Made by a program: the position numbers and the translations under genes. From the NCBI GenBank assembly GCA_020852815.1, contig JADZAN010000002.1, forward strand, positions 248,001-312,000: a stretch of 64,000 bases of DNA, written 5' to 3'. Source of the DNA: Gemmatimonadaceae bacterium (GTDB lineage Bacteria; Gemmatimonadota; Gemmatimonadetes; Gemmatimonadales; Gemmatimonadaceae). Of the stretch, positions 9,823 through 19,276 are shown piece after piece. The notes below the pieces were generated by a model that saw only the letters and a program-made list of their open reading frames with translations, was not told where the DNA came from and ran no database searches. Every line of letters starts with the position of its first letter. The first letter of the stretch is position 1.

Positions 9823-9977
9823 GCCTCGCCTTCGTCTTCGCCGCCCCCACGCGCCTCGTGATCGGCGCGGGGCGTCTCGCCGGGTGCGCGGCGAATGTGC
9901 AGGGCGTCGGGCGGCGCGCCCTCGTTATGCAGGGAGGGAGCGGGCGCGCCGCGGGAAGGGGAGTCCCATCGTCTTGA
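9819..9977 (+). pseudogene. N-terminal remnant of an iron-containing alcohol dehydrogenase
   Basis: GTG at 9819 overlaps the preceding stop codon and opens 52 codons. The residues [20 protein letters not shown] and VGRRALVMQGGS match the opening strand and first dinucleotide-binding segment of iron-containing alcohol dehydrogenases, which are normally about 380 residues. The frame ends at TGA 9975-9977, and nothing homologous to the remainder follows; the transporter operon begins instead. This indicates a deletion that removed about 85% of the gene. The translational coupling to the ABM gene is preserved, so a short peptide could still be made. Family assignment rests on one short segment. 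Confidence 0.6.
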
Positions 9978-9980
9978 GCG

Positions 9981-11087
9981 ATGCGGGATTGGCGGAGTTG
10001 CTGGGCGCGGCGGTATAGTCTGGGCACACGCCCTCCCTCCATCCCGTTCCCGTTGTCCCAGGCCAGTCCCACACCCGCGGCAGGCGCGCTGCGCCCGGCG
10101 CCTGACGCACCAACACCGAGCACCGCCCGCGCCCTCGTGGCGCGGTTCTCCCCCGTGCTCGGGCTCGTGGCGGTGGTGCTCATCTTCACGCTCCTCTCCG
10201 ACGAACCCGGGCGCTTCCTCTCGGCGTTCAACCTGCGCGTCGTCCTGTCACAGACGGTGATCACCGCGCTGGGCGCGATCGGGATGACGATGATCGTGGT
10301 GGGGGGCGGGATCGACCTCTCGGTGGGGGCGTCGATCGCGTTGACCGGGGTGCTGGCGGCGACGGGGTTGCGCGACGGCTGGTCGCCGCCGATGGCGGTG
10401 GCGGCGGCGGTTGCGGCTGGCGGTATCATCGGGCTGCTGAACGGGGCGGTGATCACCGCGCTGCGCGTGGTCCCCTTCATCGTCACGCTGGGGATGCTGG
10501 GGACGGCGCGCGGGACGGCGAAGTGGCTCGCCGGCGAGCAGACCGTGAACGTCCCCGCGACCTGGATCAACGACCTCGTCGTGACGATGCCCAAGCCCGC
10601 CTGGCTCATCCTTCCGGTTGGCGTGTGGATCGTCATCGCCCTCGCGGTCATTGTGGCGCTGGTACTGCGCAACACCGTCTTCGGGCGGCGGATCTTCGCG
10701 TTAGGCTCCAACGAGGCGGCGGCGCGTGCCTGTGGCATCGACACCACGCGCCTCAAGCTGGCCATCTATGGCTGCGCCGGGTGCCTCTTCGGGCTCACCG
10801 GGGTGATGCAGGTCTCCCGCCTGCGCCAGGGCGACCCCACGGTGGCCAATGGCGCGGAGCTGGACATCATTGCCGCGGTGGTCATTGGCGGCGGTTCGCT
10901 GAGCGGCGGCGAGGGGAGCATTGCCGGCTCGTTGATTGGCGCGCTGATCATGGCCTTCTTGCGCAACGGCTGCCAGCAGATGGGATGGCCCAATTACATC
11001 CAGGAGATCATTATCGGCGTGATCATCGTCCTCGCGGTGGCGCTCGACCGGGCGCGGCTGGCATGGGCGGAACGGAGCGCGGCATGA
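9981..11087 (+). CDS. Sugar ABC transporter permease (RbsC type)
   Basis: Up to 368 residues. The leading 23 residues from ATG 9981 are not membrane-like and overlap a possible promoter, so a start near TTG 10053 is also plausible. About ten hydrophobic segments are visible, beginning VLGLVAVVLIFTLL. The signature GMTMIVVGGGIDLSVGASIA and GSLSGGEGSIAGSLIGALI are those of the ribose/xylose (BPD_transp_2) permease family. It forms the inner-membrane channel with the ATPase (16352) and binding protein (15303) later in the operon, presumably importing L-fucose or a fucoside. The stop overlaps the next start (ATGA). Confidence 0.9.
   Translation: MRDWRSCWARRYSLGTRPPSIPFPLSQASPTPAAGALRPAPDAPTPSTARALVARFSPVLGLVAVVLIFTLLSDEPGRFLSAFNLRVVLSQTVITALGAIGMTMIVVGGGIDLSVGASIALTGVLAATGLRDGWSPPMAVAAAVAAGGIIGLLNGAVITALRVVPFIVTLGMLGTARGTAKWLAGEQTVNVPATWINDLVVTMPKPAWLILPVGVWIVIALAVIVALVLRNTVFGRRIFALGSNEAAARACGIDTTRLKLAIYGCAGCLFGLTGVMQVSRLRQGDPTVANGAELDIIAAVVIGGGSLSGGEGSIAGSLIGALIMAFLRNGCQQMGWPNYIQEIIIGVIIVLAVALDRARLAWAERSAA
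9989..10019 (+). promoter_or_regulatory. Candidate promoter of the fucose operon
   Basis: TTGGCG (9989-9994) and TATAGT (10014-10019) are separated by 19 bp, a wide but tolerable spacing for a housekeeping sigma factor. They lie inside the first codons of the longest permease frame. If this promoter is used, translation of the permease must begin further downstream, for example at TTG 10053. Predicted from pattern only. Confidence 0.35.
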
Positions 11088-11965
11088 CCACGCCGCACCT
11101 GCCACGGGTGGATGCGCACATTCACCTGTGGGATCCCGAAGTGCTCTCATACCCCTGGCTGCAGGCGCACGCGTCGCTGGCGCGCCGCTTCCTCCCCGAG
11201 GACTATGGTAGCCTAAATGGTGGCAGCGCCCGCCCGGTGGACGCGGTGGTGGCGGTGGAGGGCAATGTGCGCGATGGTGCGGGCGTGGTCGAGGCCGCGT
11301 GGCTCGACTGGGTGGCGGCGATGGATCCACGCATTGCCGGCATCGTTGCCTACGTGGACATGCTCGATGACCCTCGGCGCGACCACGCCTTCACCGCGCT
11401 TCGGCGCATGCCGCGTGTGGTTGGGGTTCGCCACAACATCCAGGGCCATCCGGCAGGATTCTCGACACAGCCGCGCTTCGTGGCCGGCGTGCGTGCCGTC
11501 GCGGCCGCCGGCTATCCGTTCGACCTCTGCGCCACGGCGTCGCAACTGGGAGAAGTGCGCGCGCTCGTCGAGCGTTGTCCGGAAGTCCACTTCATCCTCG
11601 ATCACTGCGGGAAGCCCGACATCGGCCACGGATCGTTCGACGCCTGGCGCCGGGACATCGACGCCATTGCGGCTCACGACACGGTGACGTGCAAGCTGTC
11701 GGGTCTCTTCACGCAGTGCGCGCCCGACCCGTGCGACGAGCGCGCAATTCGCCCGTACCTGCGACATGTCGTCGAGATCTTCGGGCCGCGCCGAGTGATG
11801 TATGCCTCCGATTGGCCGGTGTGCACGCTGGCGGGGAGCGCCGACGCGTGGCACGCGCTGGTGTGCGACGTGGTCGGCGGACTCTGCTCGCGCCACGAGC
11901 GCGACGAGATCTTCGGGGGAACCGCGATTCGCGCCTATCGACTCACCATCACGACGCCCGCATGA
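11084..11965 (+). CDS. Amidohydrolase-2 family lactonase, probable L-fucono-1,5-lactonase
   Basis: 293 residues from ATG at 11084 in an ATGA overlap. The sequence opens with RVDAHIHLWDPE, the HxH metal pair of the amidohydrolase-2 family, followed by VDAVVAVEGNV, FILDHCGKPDI, TCKLSGL and YASDWPVC (metal Asp). This is the pattern of L-rhamnono/L-fucono-lactonases, which open the sugar lactone formed by the sugar dehydrogenase. Its position directly before an SDR and L-fuconate dehydratase, and in a fucosidase operon, supports an L-fuconolactonase role; the exact substrate is inferred. Cytoplasmic, no leader. Confidence 0.85.
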   Translation: MTTPHLPRVDAHIHLWDPEVLSYPWLQAHASLARRFLPEDYGSLNGGSARPVDAVVAVEGNVRDGAGVVEAAWLDWVAAMDPRIAGIVAYVDMLDDPRRDHAFTALRRMPRVVGVRHNIQGHPAGFSTQPRFVAGVRAVAAAGYPFDLCATASQLGEVRALVERCPEVHFILDHCGKPDIGHGSFDAWRRDIDAIAAHDTVTCKLSGLFTQCAPDPCDERAIRPYLRHVVEIFGPRRVMYASDWPVCTLAGSADAWHALVCDVVGGLCSRHERDEIFGGTAIRAYRLTITTPA

Positions 11966-12753
11966 CGCACACACCACTCCCGTCATCGCTTGCCCTCACC
12001 GATCGCGTCGCCATCGTCACCGGCGGGAGTTCGGGAATCGGGCAGGCCATTGCCCGCCTCCTGGCCGAGCGAGGGGCTCGTGTCGCCATCCTCGACATCG
12101 CCGACGCCGGCCAGACAGTGGATGCGATCATCGCCGCCGGCGCCCATGCGTTGCAGCTGACGTGCGACGTCACGAACCAGCAGGGAGTCGAAGTCGCCTT
12201 TCGCGAGGTGGCCGACCGGCTCGGCGCGCTCGACATCCTCGTCAACAGTGCCGGCGTCGCGCACGTCGGCAATGTGGTCCAGACCACTGAGGCCGACCTC
12301 GATCGCGTCTACGCGGTCAACGTGAAGGGGGTCTACAACTGCCTCCGCTCCGGCGTGCTGGCCATGAAGGAGCGTGGCGGCGTGATCCTGAATATCGCAT
12401 CCGTCGCCTCGTCCATCGGGCTCGCGGACCGCTTCGCCTACTCGATGAGCAAGGGCGCGGTGCTCACCATGACGTACTCGGTGGCTCGCGACTACGTCCA
12501 CGAGAAGATCCGATGCAACTGCGTTGCGCCAGCGCGCGTCCACACGCCCTTTGTCGACAGCTTCCTCGCCCGCTCCTATCCCGGGCGCGAGGCGGAGATG
12601 TTCGAGGCGCTCTCCCGCACCCAGCCCATCGGGCGCATGGGGACGCCCGGCGAGATTGCCGAACTCGCCGCGTTTCTCTGTTCCGACGCGGCCGCCTTCA
12701 TCACCGGGACCAACGTCGCGATCGATGGCGGTTTCGTCTCGCTCAAGATGTGA
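11962..12753 (+). CDS. SDR oxidoreductase, probable 2-keto-3-deoxy-L-fuconate or L-fucose dehydrogenase
   Basis: 263 residues from ATG at 11962 (ATGA overlap). The short-chain dehydrogenase features are complete: VTGGSSGIGQ nucleotide loop, CDVTNQQ, NSAG, serine in NIASVASS, YSMSK catalytic Tyr/Lys, and a C-terminal GTNVAIDGGF. The Asp in AILDIAD after the second strand favours NAD(H). In known non-phosphorylated L-fucose routes an SDR oxidises 2-keto-3-deoxy-L-fuconate, and other SDRs oxidise L-fucose itself. The sequence alone does not choose between the two. It sits between the lactonase and the dehydratase genes. Confidence 0.82.
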   Translation: MTHTPLPSSLALTDRVAIVTGGSSGIGQAIARLLAERGARVAILDIADAGQTVDAIIAAGAHALQLTCDVTNQQGVEVAFREVADRLGALDILVNSAGVAHVGNVVQTTEADLDRVYAVNVKGVYNCLRSGVLAMKERGGVILNIASVASSIGLADRFAYSMSKGAVLTMTYSVARDYVHEKIRCNCVAPARVHTPFVDSFLARSYPGREAEMFEALSRTQPIGRMGTPGEIAELAAFLCSDAAAFITGTNVAIDGGFVSLKM

Positions 12754-12790
12754 GCGGCATGCCCCACCGCCTAACGCCCTCCTGCTGACC

Positions 12791-14146
12791 ATGCCCGCCC
12801 AGCGCTCGCGTCGCATCATACGCGTCGAGGCTCGAGACGTGCGCTTCCCCACATCGGCGGCGCTCGATGGTTCCGACGCGATGAACCCCGATCCCGACTA
12901 CTCGGCGGCCTACGTCATCCTGCACACCGATGCGGGCGACGGGATCGAGGGGCACGGGCTCACCTTCACCATCGGGCGCGGCAACGAGCTGTGCGTCGCG
13001 GCAATCGAGGCGCTCGCGCCGCTGGTGCGCGGGCGCGACCTGGCCGACATCACGTCCGACATGGGGAGCTTCTGGCGCGGTATCACTTCCGACTCGCAGC
13101 TTCGCTGGGTCGGCCCGGAGAAGGGCGTCATCCATCTCGCCACGGCGGCGCTGGTGAACGCCGTGTGGGACCTGTGGGCCAAGGTCGAGGGAAAGCCGCT
13201 CTGGAGGCTCCTCGCCGACATGACGCCGGAGGAGGTCGTGCACTGCATCGACTTCCGCTACATCACCGATGCGCTCACGCCGGATGAGGCGCTGGCGATC
13301 CTGCGTCGCCATCGCCCCACGCGCGCCGCGCGCGAGGCGGAGCTGCTGCGCGACGGCTATCCGGCCTACACGACGTCTGCAGGATGGCTTGGCTACTCGG
13401 ACGAGAAGATTCGCCAGCTCTGTCGCGATGGCATCGCCGAGGGGTGGTCGCACTTCAAGATCAAGGTTGGGAGAGACCTCGCGGACGACATCCGGCGCGC
13501 GTCGATCATTCGCGACGTGATTGGCCCCGGCCGCAAGCTCATGGTCGACGCCAACCAGGTGTGGGACGTGGGGGAGGCGATCGAGTGGGTGAAGGCGCTC
13601 GCGCCGTTCGATCCGTGGTGGATCGAGGAGCCGACGTCGCCCGACGACGTGCTGGGGCACGCCGCCATCGCGCGCGCCGTTGCCCCCATCGGCGTCGCCA
13701 CCGGCGAGCACTGCCAGAACCGCGTGGTGTTCAAGCAGCTGATGCAGGCGGGGGCCATCCGCTTCTGCCAGGTGGATGCCTGCCGCCTTGGCGGCGTGAA
13801 CGAAGTGCTGGCGGTGTTGCTCCTGGCGGCAAAGCACGGGATCCCTGTCTGCCCGCACGCCGGCGGCGTGGGGCTGTGCGAGTACGTGCAGCACCTCTCG
13901 ATCTTCGACTACCTGTGCGTGAGTGCCTCGCTCCACGACCGGCTCATCGAGTACGTCGATCACCTGCACGAGCACTTCGTCGACCCGGTGGTGATGCGGA
14001 ACGGGCGCTACGTCCCGCCGCAGGCGCCGGGATACAGCATCACGATGAAACGGGAGAGTCTCGACGCATACGCCTTCCCCGATGGACCGGTGTGGAGCCA
14101 GCGCCGTGCAGCGATGGCGAACCTCGCGGCGGGCGGTGACGCATGA
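12791..14146 (+). CDS. fucD: L-fuconate dehydratase (enolase superfamily)
   Basis: 451 residues from ATG at 12791. The N-terminal capping domain carries the family hallmark DVRFPTSAALDGSDAMNPDP and the GRGNELC segment. In the barrel: catalytic K223-I-K225 (HFKIKVG), metal ligands D253 (VDANQVWD), E279 (WIEEPT) and E306 (GEHCQN), and the general acid/base H356 (CPHAGGVG). All match the characterised Xanthomonas L-fuconate dehydratase, which converts L-fuconate to 2-keto-3-deoxy-L-fuconate. It is the best marker that this operon degrades L-fucose. It lies 37 bp after the SDR gene and overlaps the next gene by 4 bp. Confidence 0.93.
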   Translation: MPAQRSRRIIRVEARDVRFPTSAALDGSDAMNPDPDYSAAYVILHTDAGDGIEGHGLTFTIGRGNELCVAAIEALAPLVRGRDLADITSDMGSFWRGITSDSQLRWVGPEKGVIHLATAALVNAVWDLWAKVEGKPLWRLLADMTPEEVVHCIDFRYITDALTPDEALAILRRHRPTRAAREAELLRDGYPAYTTSAGWLGYSDEKIRQLCRDGIAEGWSHFKIKVGRDLADDIRRASIIRDVIGPGRKLMVDANQVWDVGEAIEWVKALAPFDPWWIEEPTSPDDVLGHAAIARAVAPIGVATGEHCQNRVVFKQLMQAGAIRFCQVDACRLGGVNEVLAVLLLAAKHGIPVCPHAGGVGLCEYVQHLSIFDYLCVSASLHDRLIEYVDHLHEHFVDPVVMRNGRYVPPQAPGYSITMKRESLDAYAFPDGPVWSQRRAAMANLAAGGDA

Positions 14147-15306
14147 GCGCGCACGGCGCGACGACGATGAGGGCCGCGGTCCTCGTCGACGTGAACCGAC
14201 TCGAGGTGCGCGACGTGCCGCGCATCGACCCGTCGCCCCATGAAGTCCTGGTGAAGGTGGAGGCGGTGGGGCTGTGCGGCACCGACGTCCATATCGTCGA
14301 GGGGCACGCCAACTACAACGCCGACGAGCGGGGGCGGCTGCGCTCGCTGCGCGAGTCACCGCAGGTCCTCGGTCACGAGATTGCCGGCGTGGTGGCCGAG
14401 TGTGGGAGCGCGGTGCGCGACCTTGCGCCTGGCGACCGCGTCATCGTCGACCAGGGGCGAAGTTGCGTGAGCGAGTGGCGCACGCCGCGCTGCGAGTACT
14501 GCGCCAGCGGTGACTCCCACCAGTGCGAGTGGTACCGCGAGCACGGCATCACTGGCCTCCTGGGCGGCTTCGCCGACTTCGTCACCGTTCCCGCCGTCAA
14601 CGCCGTGCGGCTGCGCACCGCGCTCCCCGCGGACCAGGCGGCGCTCACGGAGCCACTCGGTTGCGTCATCCACGCCGCCGATCTCATGGCGCGCGCCAGC
14701 GCTCGTTATGCACTCGGCGCCCGCGGCGACCATCGGGTCCGCACCATTATCATCTGTGGTGGCGGCCCGGCGGGGATCCTCTTCGTGCAGTACCTGCGCC
14801 GCGTGGCCGGTTTTGACGGGCAAGTGCTCGTGAGCGAGCCGAGCGCGCTGCGGCGGGCGCTCGTGGAACGCTTTGGCGCCGAGGCGATCGACCCGACGAC
14901 GTCCGATCTCGTGTCCGAGGTGGCCAACCGCACCGCCGGCCGACGGGCCGAGCTGCTCATCGAGGCGTCGGGCGCGGGCCCTGTCTTCGCGATGATCCCG
15001 GGGCTCGTGCGCAAGCAGGCCACCGTGCTGTTGTACGGGCACGGCCATGCCGGCGTCGACCTCAGCGTCATGAACCAGGTGCAGTTCCTCGAACCCACGC
15101 TGGTGTCGCCGGTGGGCGCCTCGGGAGGGCATGCGGCTGACGGGCGCCCGCTCACGTATGCCCGCGCATTGCAGCTGCTGGAAGACGGGGTGATCGACGT
15201 CGCCCCCATCGTGTCCCATCGCTACGCCTCGCTCGAGGCGCTGCCAGATGTCTTCGCGGGCGCGTACAAGCGCCCAGACTTCGTGAAGGGAGTCCTGACC
15301 CTATGA
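14143..15306 (+). CDS. Zinc-dependent medium-chain alcohol dehydrogenase
   Basis: 387 residues from ATG at 14143 (ATGA overlap). The catalytic zinc ligands are in VGLCGTDVH and GHE, and a cysteine cluster around RCEYCASGDSHQC forms the structural zinc lobe. A nucleotide fold follows (TIIICGGGPAGILFVQYL). It resembles sorbitol/threonine dehydrogenase relatives. In this operon it could oxidise L-fucose to the lactone, or act one step later. If the SDR is the keto-deoxy-fuconate dehydrogenase, this gene is the natural candidate for L-fucose dehydrogenase; this is an inference from context. Confidence 0.8.
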   Translation: MSAHGATTMRAAVLVDVNRLEVRDVPRIDPSPHEVLVKVEAVGLCGTDVHIVEGHANYNADERGRLRSLRESPQVLGHEIAGVVAECGSAVRDLAPGDRVIVDQGRSCVSEWRTPRCEYCASGDSHQCEWYREHGITGLLGGFADFVTVPAVNAVRLRTALPADQAALTEPLGCVIHAADLMARASARYALGARGDHRVRTIIICGGGPAGILFVQYLRRVAGFDGQVLVSEPSALRRALVERFGAEAIDPTTSDLVSEVANRTAGRRAELLIEASGAGPVFAMIPGLVRKQATVLLYGHGHAGVDLSVMNQVQFLEPTLVSPVGASGGHAADGRPLTYARALQLLEDGVIDVAPIVSHRYASLEALPDVFAGAYKRPDFVKGVLTL

Positions 15307-16337
15307 ATCGCTCCACCATGCGCCTGCTCACGCCCACCATCGCTGTCGTTGCTGCTGCCGGCGCGCTCATCGCCTGCACCGGCGCCGGCGGGGACAAGGG
15401 CGCCGCCGCCGGAAAGTCCATCCCCACCATTGCCGTCATCCCCAAGGGGACGACGCACGAGTTCTGGAAGGCGATCCACGCCGGCGCCGAACAGGCCGCC
15501 CAGGAACTCGCCGCCCAGGGCGACACGGTCAACCTCATCTGGAAGGGACCGCTGCGCGAGGACGATCGCGAGCAGCAGGTGCAAGTCGTCGAGGGTTTCA
15601 TCGCGCAGAAGGTCGACGGGATCGTCCTCGCCCCGCTCGATGTGCGCGCGCTGGCGCGGCCGGTGGAGGAAGCCAAGGCGGCCGGTGTGCCGACCGTCAT
15701 CATCGACTCGGGGCTCGAAACCGATGCCTATCTCTCCTACGTCGCGACCGACAACACCAAGGGAGGCGAACTCGCCGCCGACCGGTTGGGCGAGTTGTTA
15801 GGCGGGAAGGGGAACGTGCTGGTGCTCCGCCTGCAGGAAGGCTCCGCCAGCACCACGGCACGCGAGGAGGGATTCCTCGCGCGCCTCAAGGCGAAGTATC
15901 CCGGGATCACCGTCGTCTCGTCCAACCAGTACGCCGGCGCCACGCGTGAAACGGCCAAGCAGGCCGCCGAGAACCTCCTCAACCGCTTCGGTGCTGAGCT
16001 GCAAGGGATCTTCACCCCTAACGAATCGTCGTCGACCGGGATGCTCCTCGCGCTGCAGGACATCGGCAAGGCGGGGAAGATCCGCTTCGTCGGCTTCGAC
16101 GCGACGCAGACGCTGCTCGATGCGATGAAGGGCGGCCAGCTCGACGGCATCGCGGTGCAGAACCCGATGCGCATGGGATACCTGGGCGTGAAGACGATGT
16201 TCGCCCACTTGCGCAACCAGCCGTTCGAGAAGAAGGTCGACACCGGCGTCACGATGGTGACCCCGGAGACGATGGAGCGGCCGGAGGTGCAGGAGATCAT
16301 CCGCCCGCCGGTCGACAAGTACCTCAAGGGGAGCTGA
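15303..16337 (+). CDS. Sugar ABC transporter substrate-binding lipoprotein (RbsB type)
   Basis: 344 residues from ATG at 15303 (ATGA overlap). The leader ends in ALIAC, a lipobox with Cys at about 25, as expected for a membrane-tethered binding protein. The mature protein shows the periplasmic-binding fold of the ribose class: IAVIPKGTTHEFWKAIHAGA, DGIVLAPLD, VPTVIIDSG, YVATDNTKGG, FTPNESSSTGML and FVGFDAT. It captures the sugar and delivers it to the permease. Placement amid fucose enzymes suggests L-fucose or a short fucoside. Confidence 0.92.
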   Translation: MNRSTMRLLTPTIAVVAAAGALIACTGAGGDKGAAAGKSIPTIAVIPKGTTHEFWKAIHAGAEQAAQELAAQGDTVNLIWKGPLREDDREQQVQVVEGFIAQKVDGIVLAPLDVRALARPVEEAKAAGVPTVIIDSGLETDAYLSYVATDNTKGGELAADRLGELLGGKGNVLVLRLQEGSASTTAREEGFLARLKAKYPGITVVSSNQYAGATRETAKQAAENLLNRFGAELQGIFTPNESSSTGMLLALQDIGKAGKIRFVGFDATQTLLDAMKGGQLDGIAVQNPMRMGYLGVKTMFAHLRNQPFEKKVDTGVTMVTPETMERPEVQEIIRPPVDKYLKGS

Positions 16338-16351
16338 GAACCGTTAGGGCA

Positions 16352-17902
<1,551 letters not shown>

Positions 17903-17926
17903 CCTACACTATCCGGGAGAACTGCC

Positions 17927-19246
17927 ATGCGGCGTGTGATCACTCGCCAACTCCTTGCGACGACGATGTTGCTGTGCACCGCGCCCGCTGCGACGGGTTT
18001 GGCGCAAGGCGCGTACGTGCCGAGCGCGGCGAATATGGCGTCGCGCCAGTGGTTCCAGGACGCGCGCTTCGGGCTCTTCGTTCACTGGGGGATCTACGCG
18101 GAGCTTGGCGCCGGCGAGTGGGTGATGAACAACCGCGGGATCCCGGCGGCGCAGTACGAGCGGCTGTCGACCTTCTTCAACCCGACGCAGTTCGACGCCG
18201 AGGCATGGGTCGCGCTCGCCAAGGCGGCAGGGATGAAGTACATCACCGTCACGAGCAAGCATCACGACGGCTTCGCGATGTTCGACTCGAAGGTGAGTGA
18301 CTACACCGTGACTCGGCGCACGCCGTTCGGTCGCGACCCCATCAAGGAGCTCGTCGCCGTCGCCAACCGCGAGGGCCTCAAGGTCTTCTTCTACTACTCG
18401 CAGCTCGACTGGCACAGCCCGGACTACTTCCCGGTGGGGCAGACGGGGCGAGCCAGCGGCCGTCCCGCCGGCGGCAACTTCGATCGCTACCTGGACTACA
18501 TGAACGCGCAGCTCCGGGAGCTGCTCACCGGCTACGGCCCGATTGGCGGGATCTGGCTCGACGGGATGTGGGACCGTCCCGAGGCCAACTGGCGGCTGCG
18601 AGAGACGTATGACCTCATCCACCAGCTGCAACCCGCAGCGCTCATCGGCTCCAACCACCACATGACCCCCTTTCCCGGCGAGGACTTCCAGATGATCGAG
18701 AAGGATCTCCCGGGGCAGAACAGTGCAGGGTGGAACACCGCGGCCCTGGGCGCGCTCCCGCTCGAGACCTGCGAGACGATGAACGGATCGTGGGGGTTCG
18801 ACCTGACCGACCAGAACGTCAAGAGCACGCGCGACCTGGTGCGCTACCTCGTACGGGCGGCAGGGGCCAATGCGAACTTCCTCCTCAACGTGGGGCCCAT
18901 GCCTAACGGGGCCATCCAGCCGGAGTTCGTGGGGCGCCTGCAGGAGGTCGGCGCCTGGCTCAGGGTCAACGGCGAGTCCATCTACGGCACGCGCGGCGGG
19001 CCCATCGCCGCGCGTCCGTGGGGCGTTACCACGCAGAAGGGGAATCGTGTGTACGTCCACATCCTCGACTGGCGCGACGACGAGCTGTCGATCCCGCTCA
19101 CGGGCACGGTGCGCGGTGCGCGCGTCCTCGGCAGCGACGCCGTGGTGCGCGTGGCGCCGGCGCCCGGCGGCATCGTGCTGCGCGGCATTTCCGCGGCGCG
19201 GCGCGACGAAATCGACACGATCGTGGTGCTGGAGACGAGCCCGTAG
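17927..19246 (+). CDS. Secreted alpha-L-fucosidase, GH29
   Basis: 439 residues with a Sec leader (MRRVITRQLLATTMLLCTAP, cut near GLAQ). The GH29 barrel opens with QDARFGLFVHWGIYAELGAGEW, followed by YITVTSKHHDGFAMFDS and the nucleophile D212 in GGIWLDGMWD. A C-terminal beta-sandwich follows. It releases L-fucose from glycans in the periplasm or outside. As the last gene of the operon, 24 bp after the ATPase, it supplies the sugar that the transporter and cytoplasmic enzymes consume. It converges on the serine hydrolase gene 30 bp away. Confidence 0.93.
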   Translation: MRRVITRQLLATTMLLCTAPAATGLAQGAYVPSAANMASRQWFQDARFGLFVHWGIYAELGAGEWVMNNRGIPAAQYERLSTFFNPTQFDAEAWVALAKAAGMKYITVTSKHHDGFAMFDSKVSDYTVTRRTPFGRDPIKELVAVANREGLKVFFYYSQLDWHSPDYFPVGQTGRASGRPAGGNFDRYLDYMNAQLRELLTGYGPIGGIWLDGMWDRPEANWRLRETYDLIHQLQPAALIGSNHHMTPFPGEDFQMIEKDLPGQNSAGWNTAALGALPLETCETMNGSWGFDLTDQNVKSTRDLVRYLVRAAGANANFLLNVGPMPNGAIQPEFVGRLQEVGAWLRVNGESIYGTRGGPIAARPWGVTTQKGNRVYVHILDWRDDELSIPLTGTVRGARVLGSDAVVRVAPAPGGIVLRGISAARRDEIDTIVVLETSP

Positions 19247-19276
19247 CGGCGTGCGGCGTGGCGCCGCCAGGCGCAA

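Noticed and set aside
12824-12853. Possible extra promoter before the dehydratase gene
   Set aside because: No convincing -10/-35 pair; ATGA couplings around it indicate one operon transcript.
12743-14359. 538-codon minus-strand frame opposite the L-fuconate dehydratase
   Set aside because: It is an antisense shadow of a gene with complete catalytic residues and operon context; its composition is Arg/His-rich and it has no domain.
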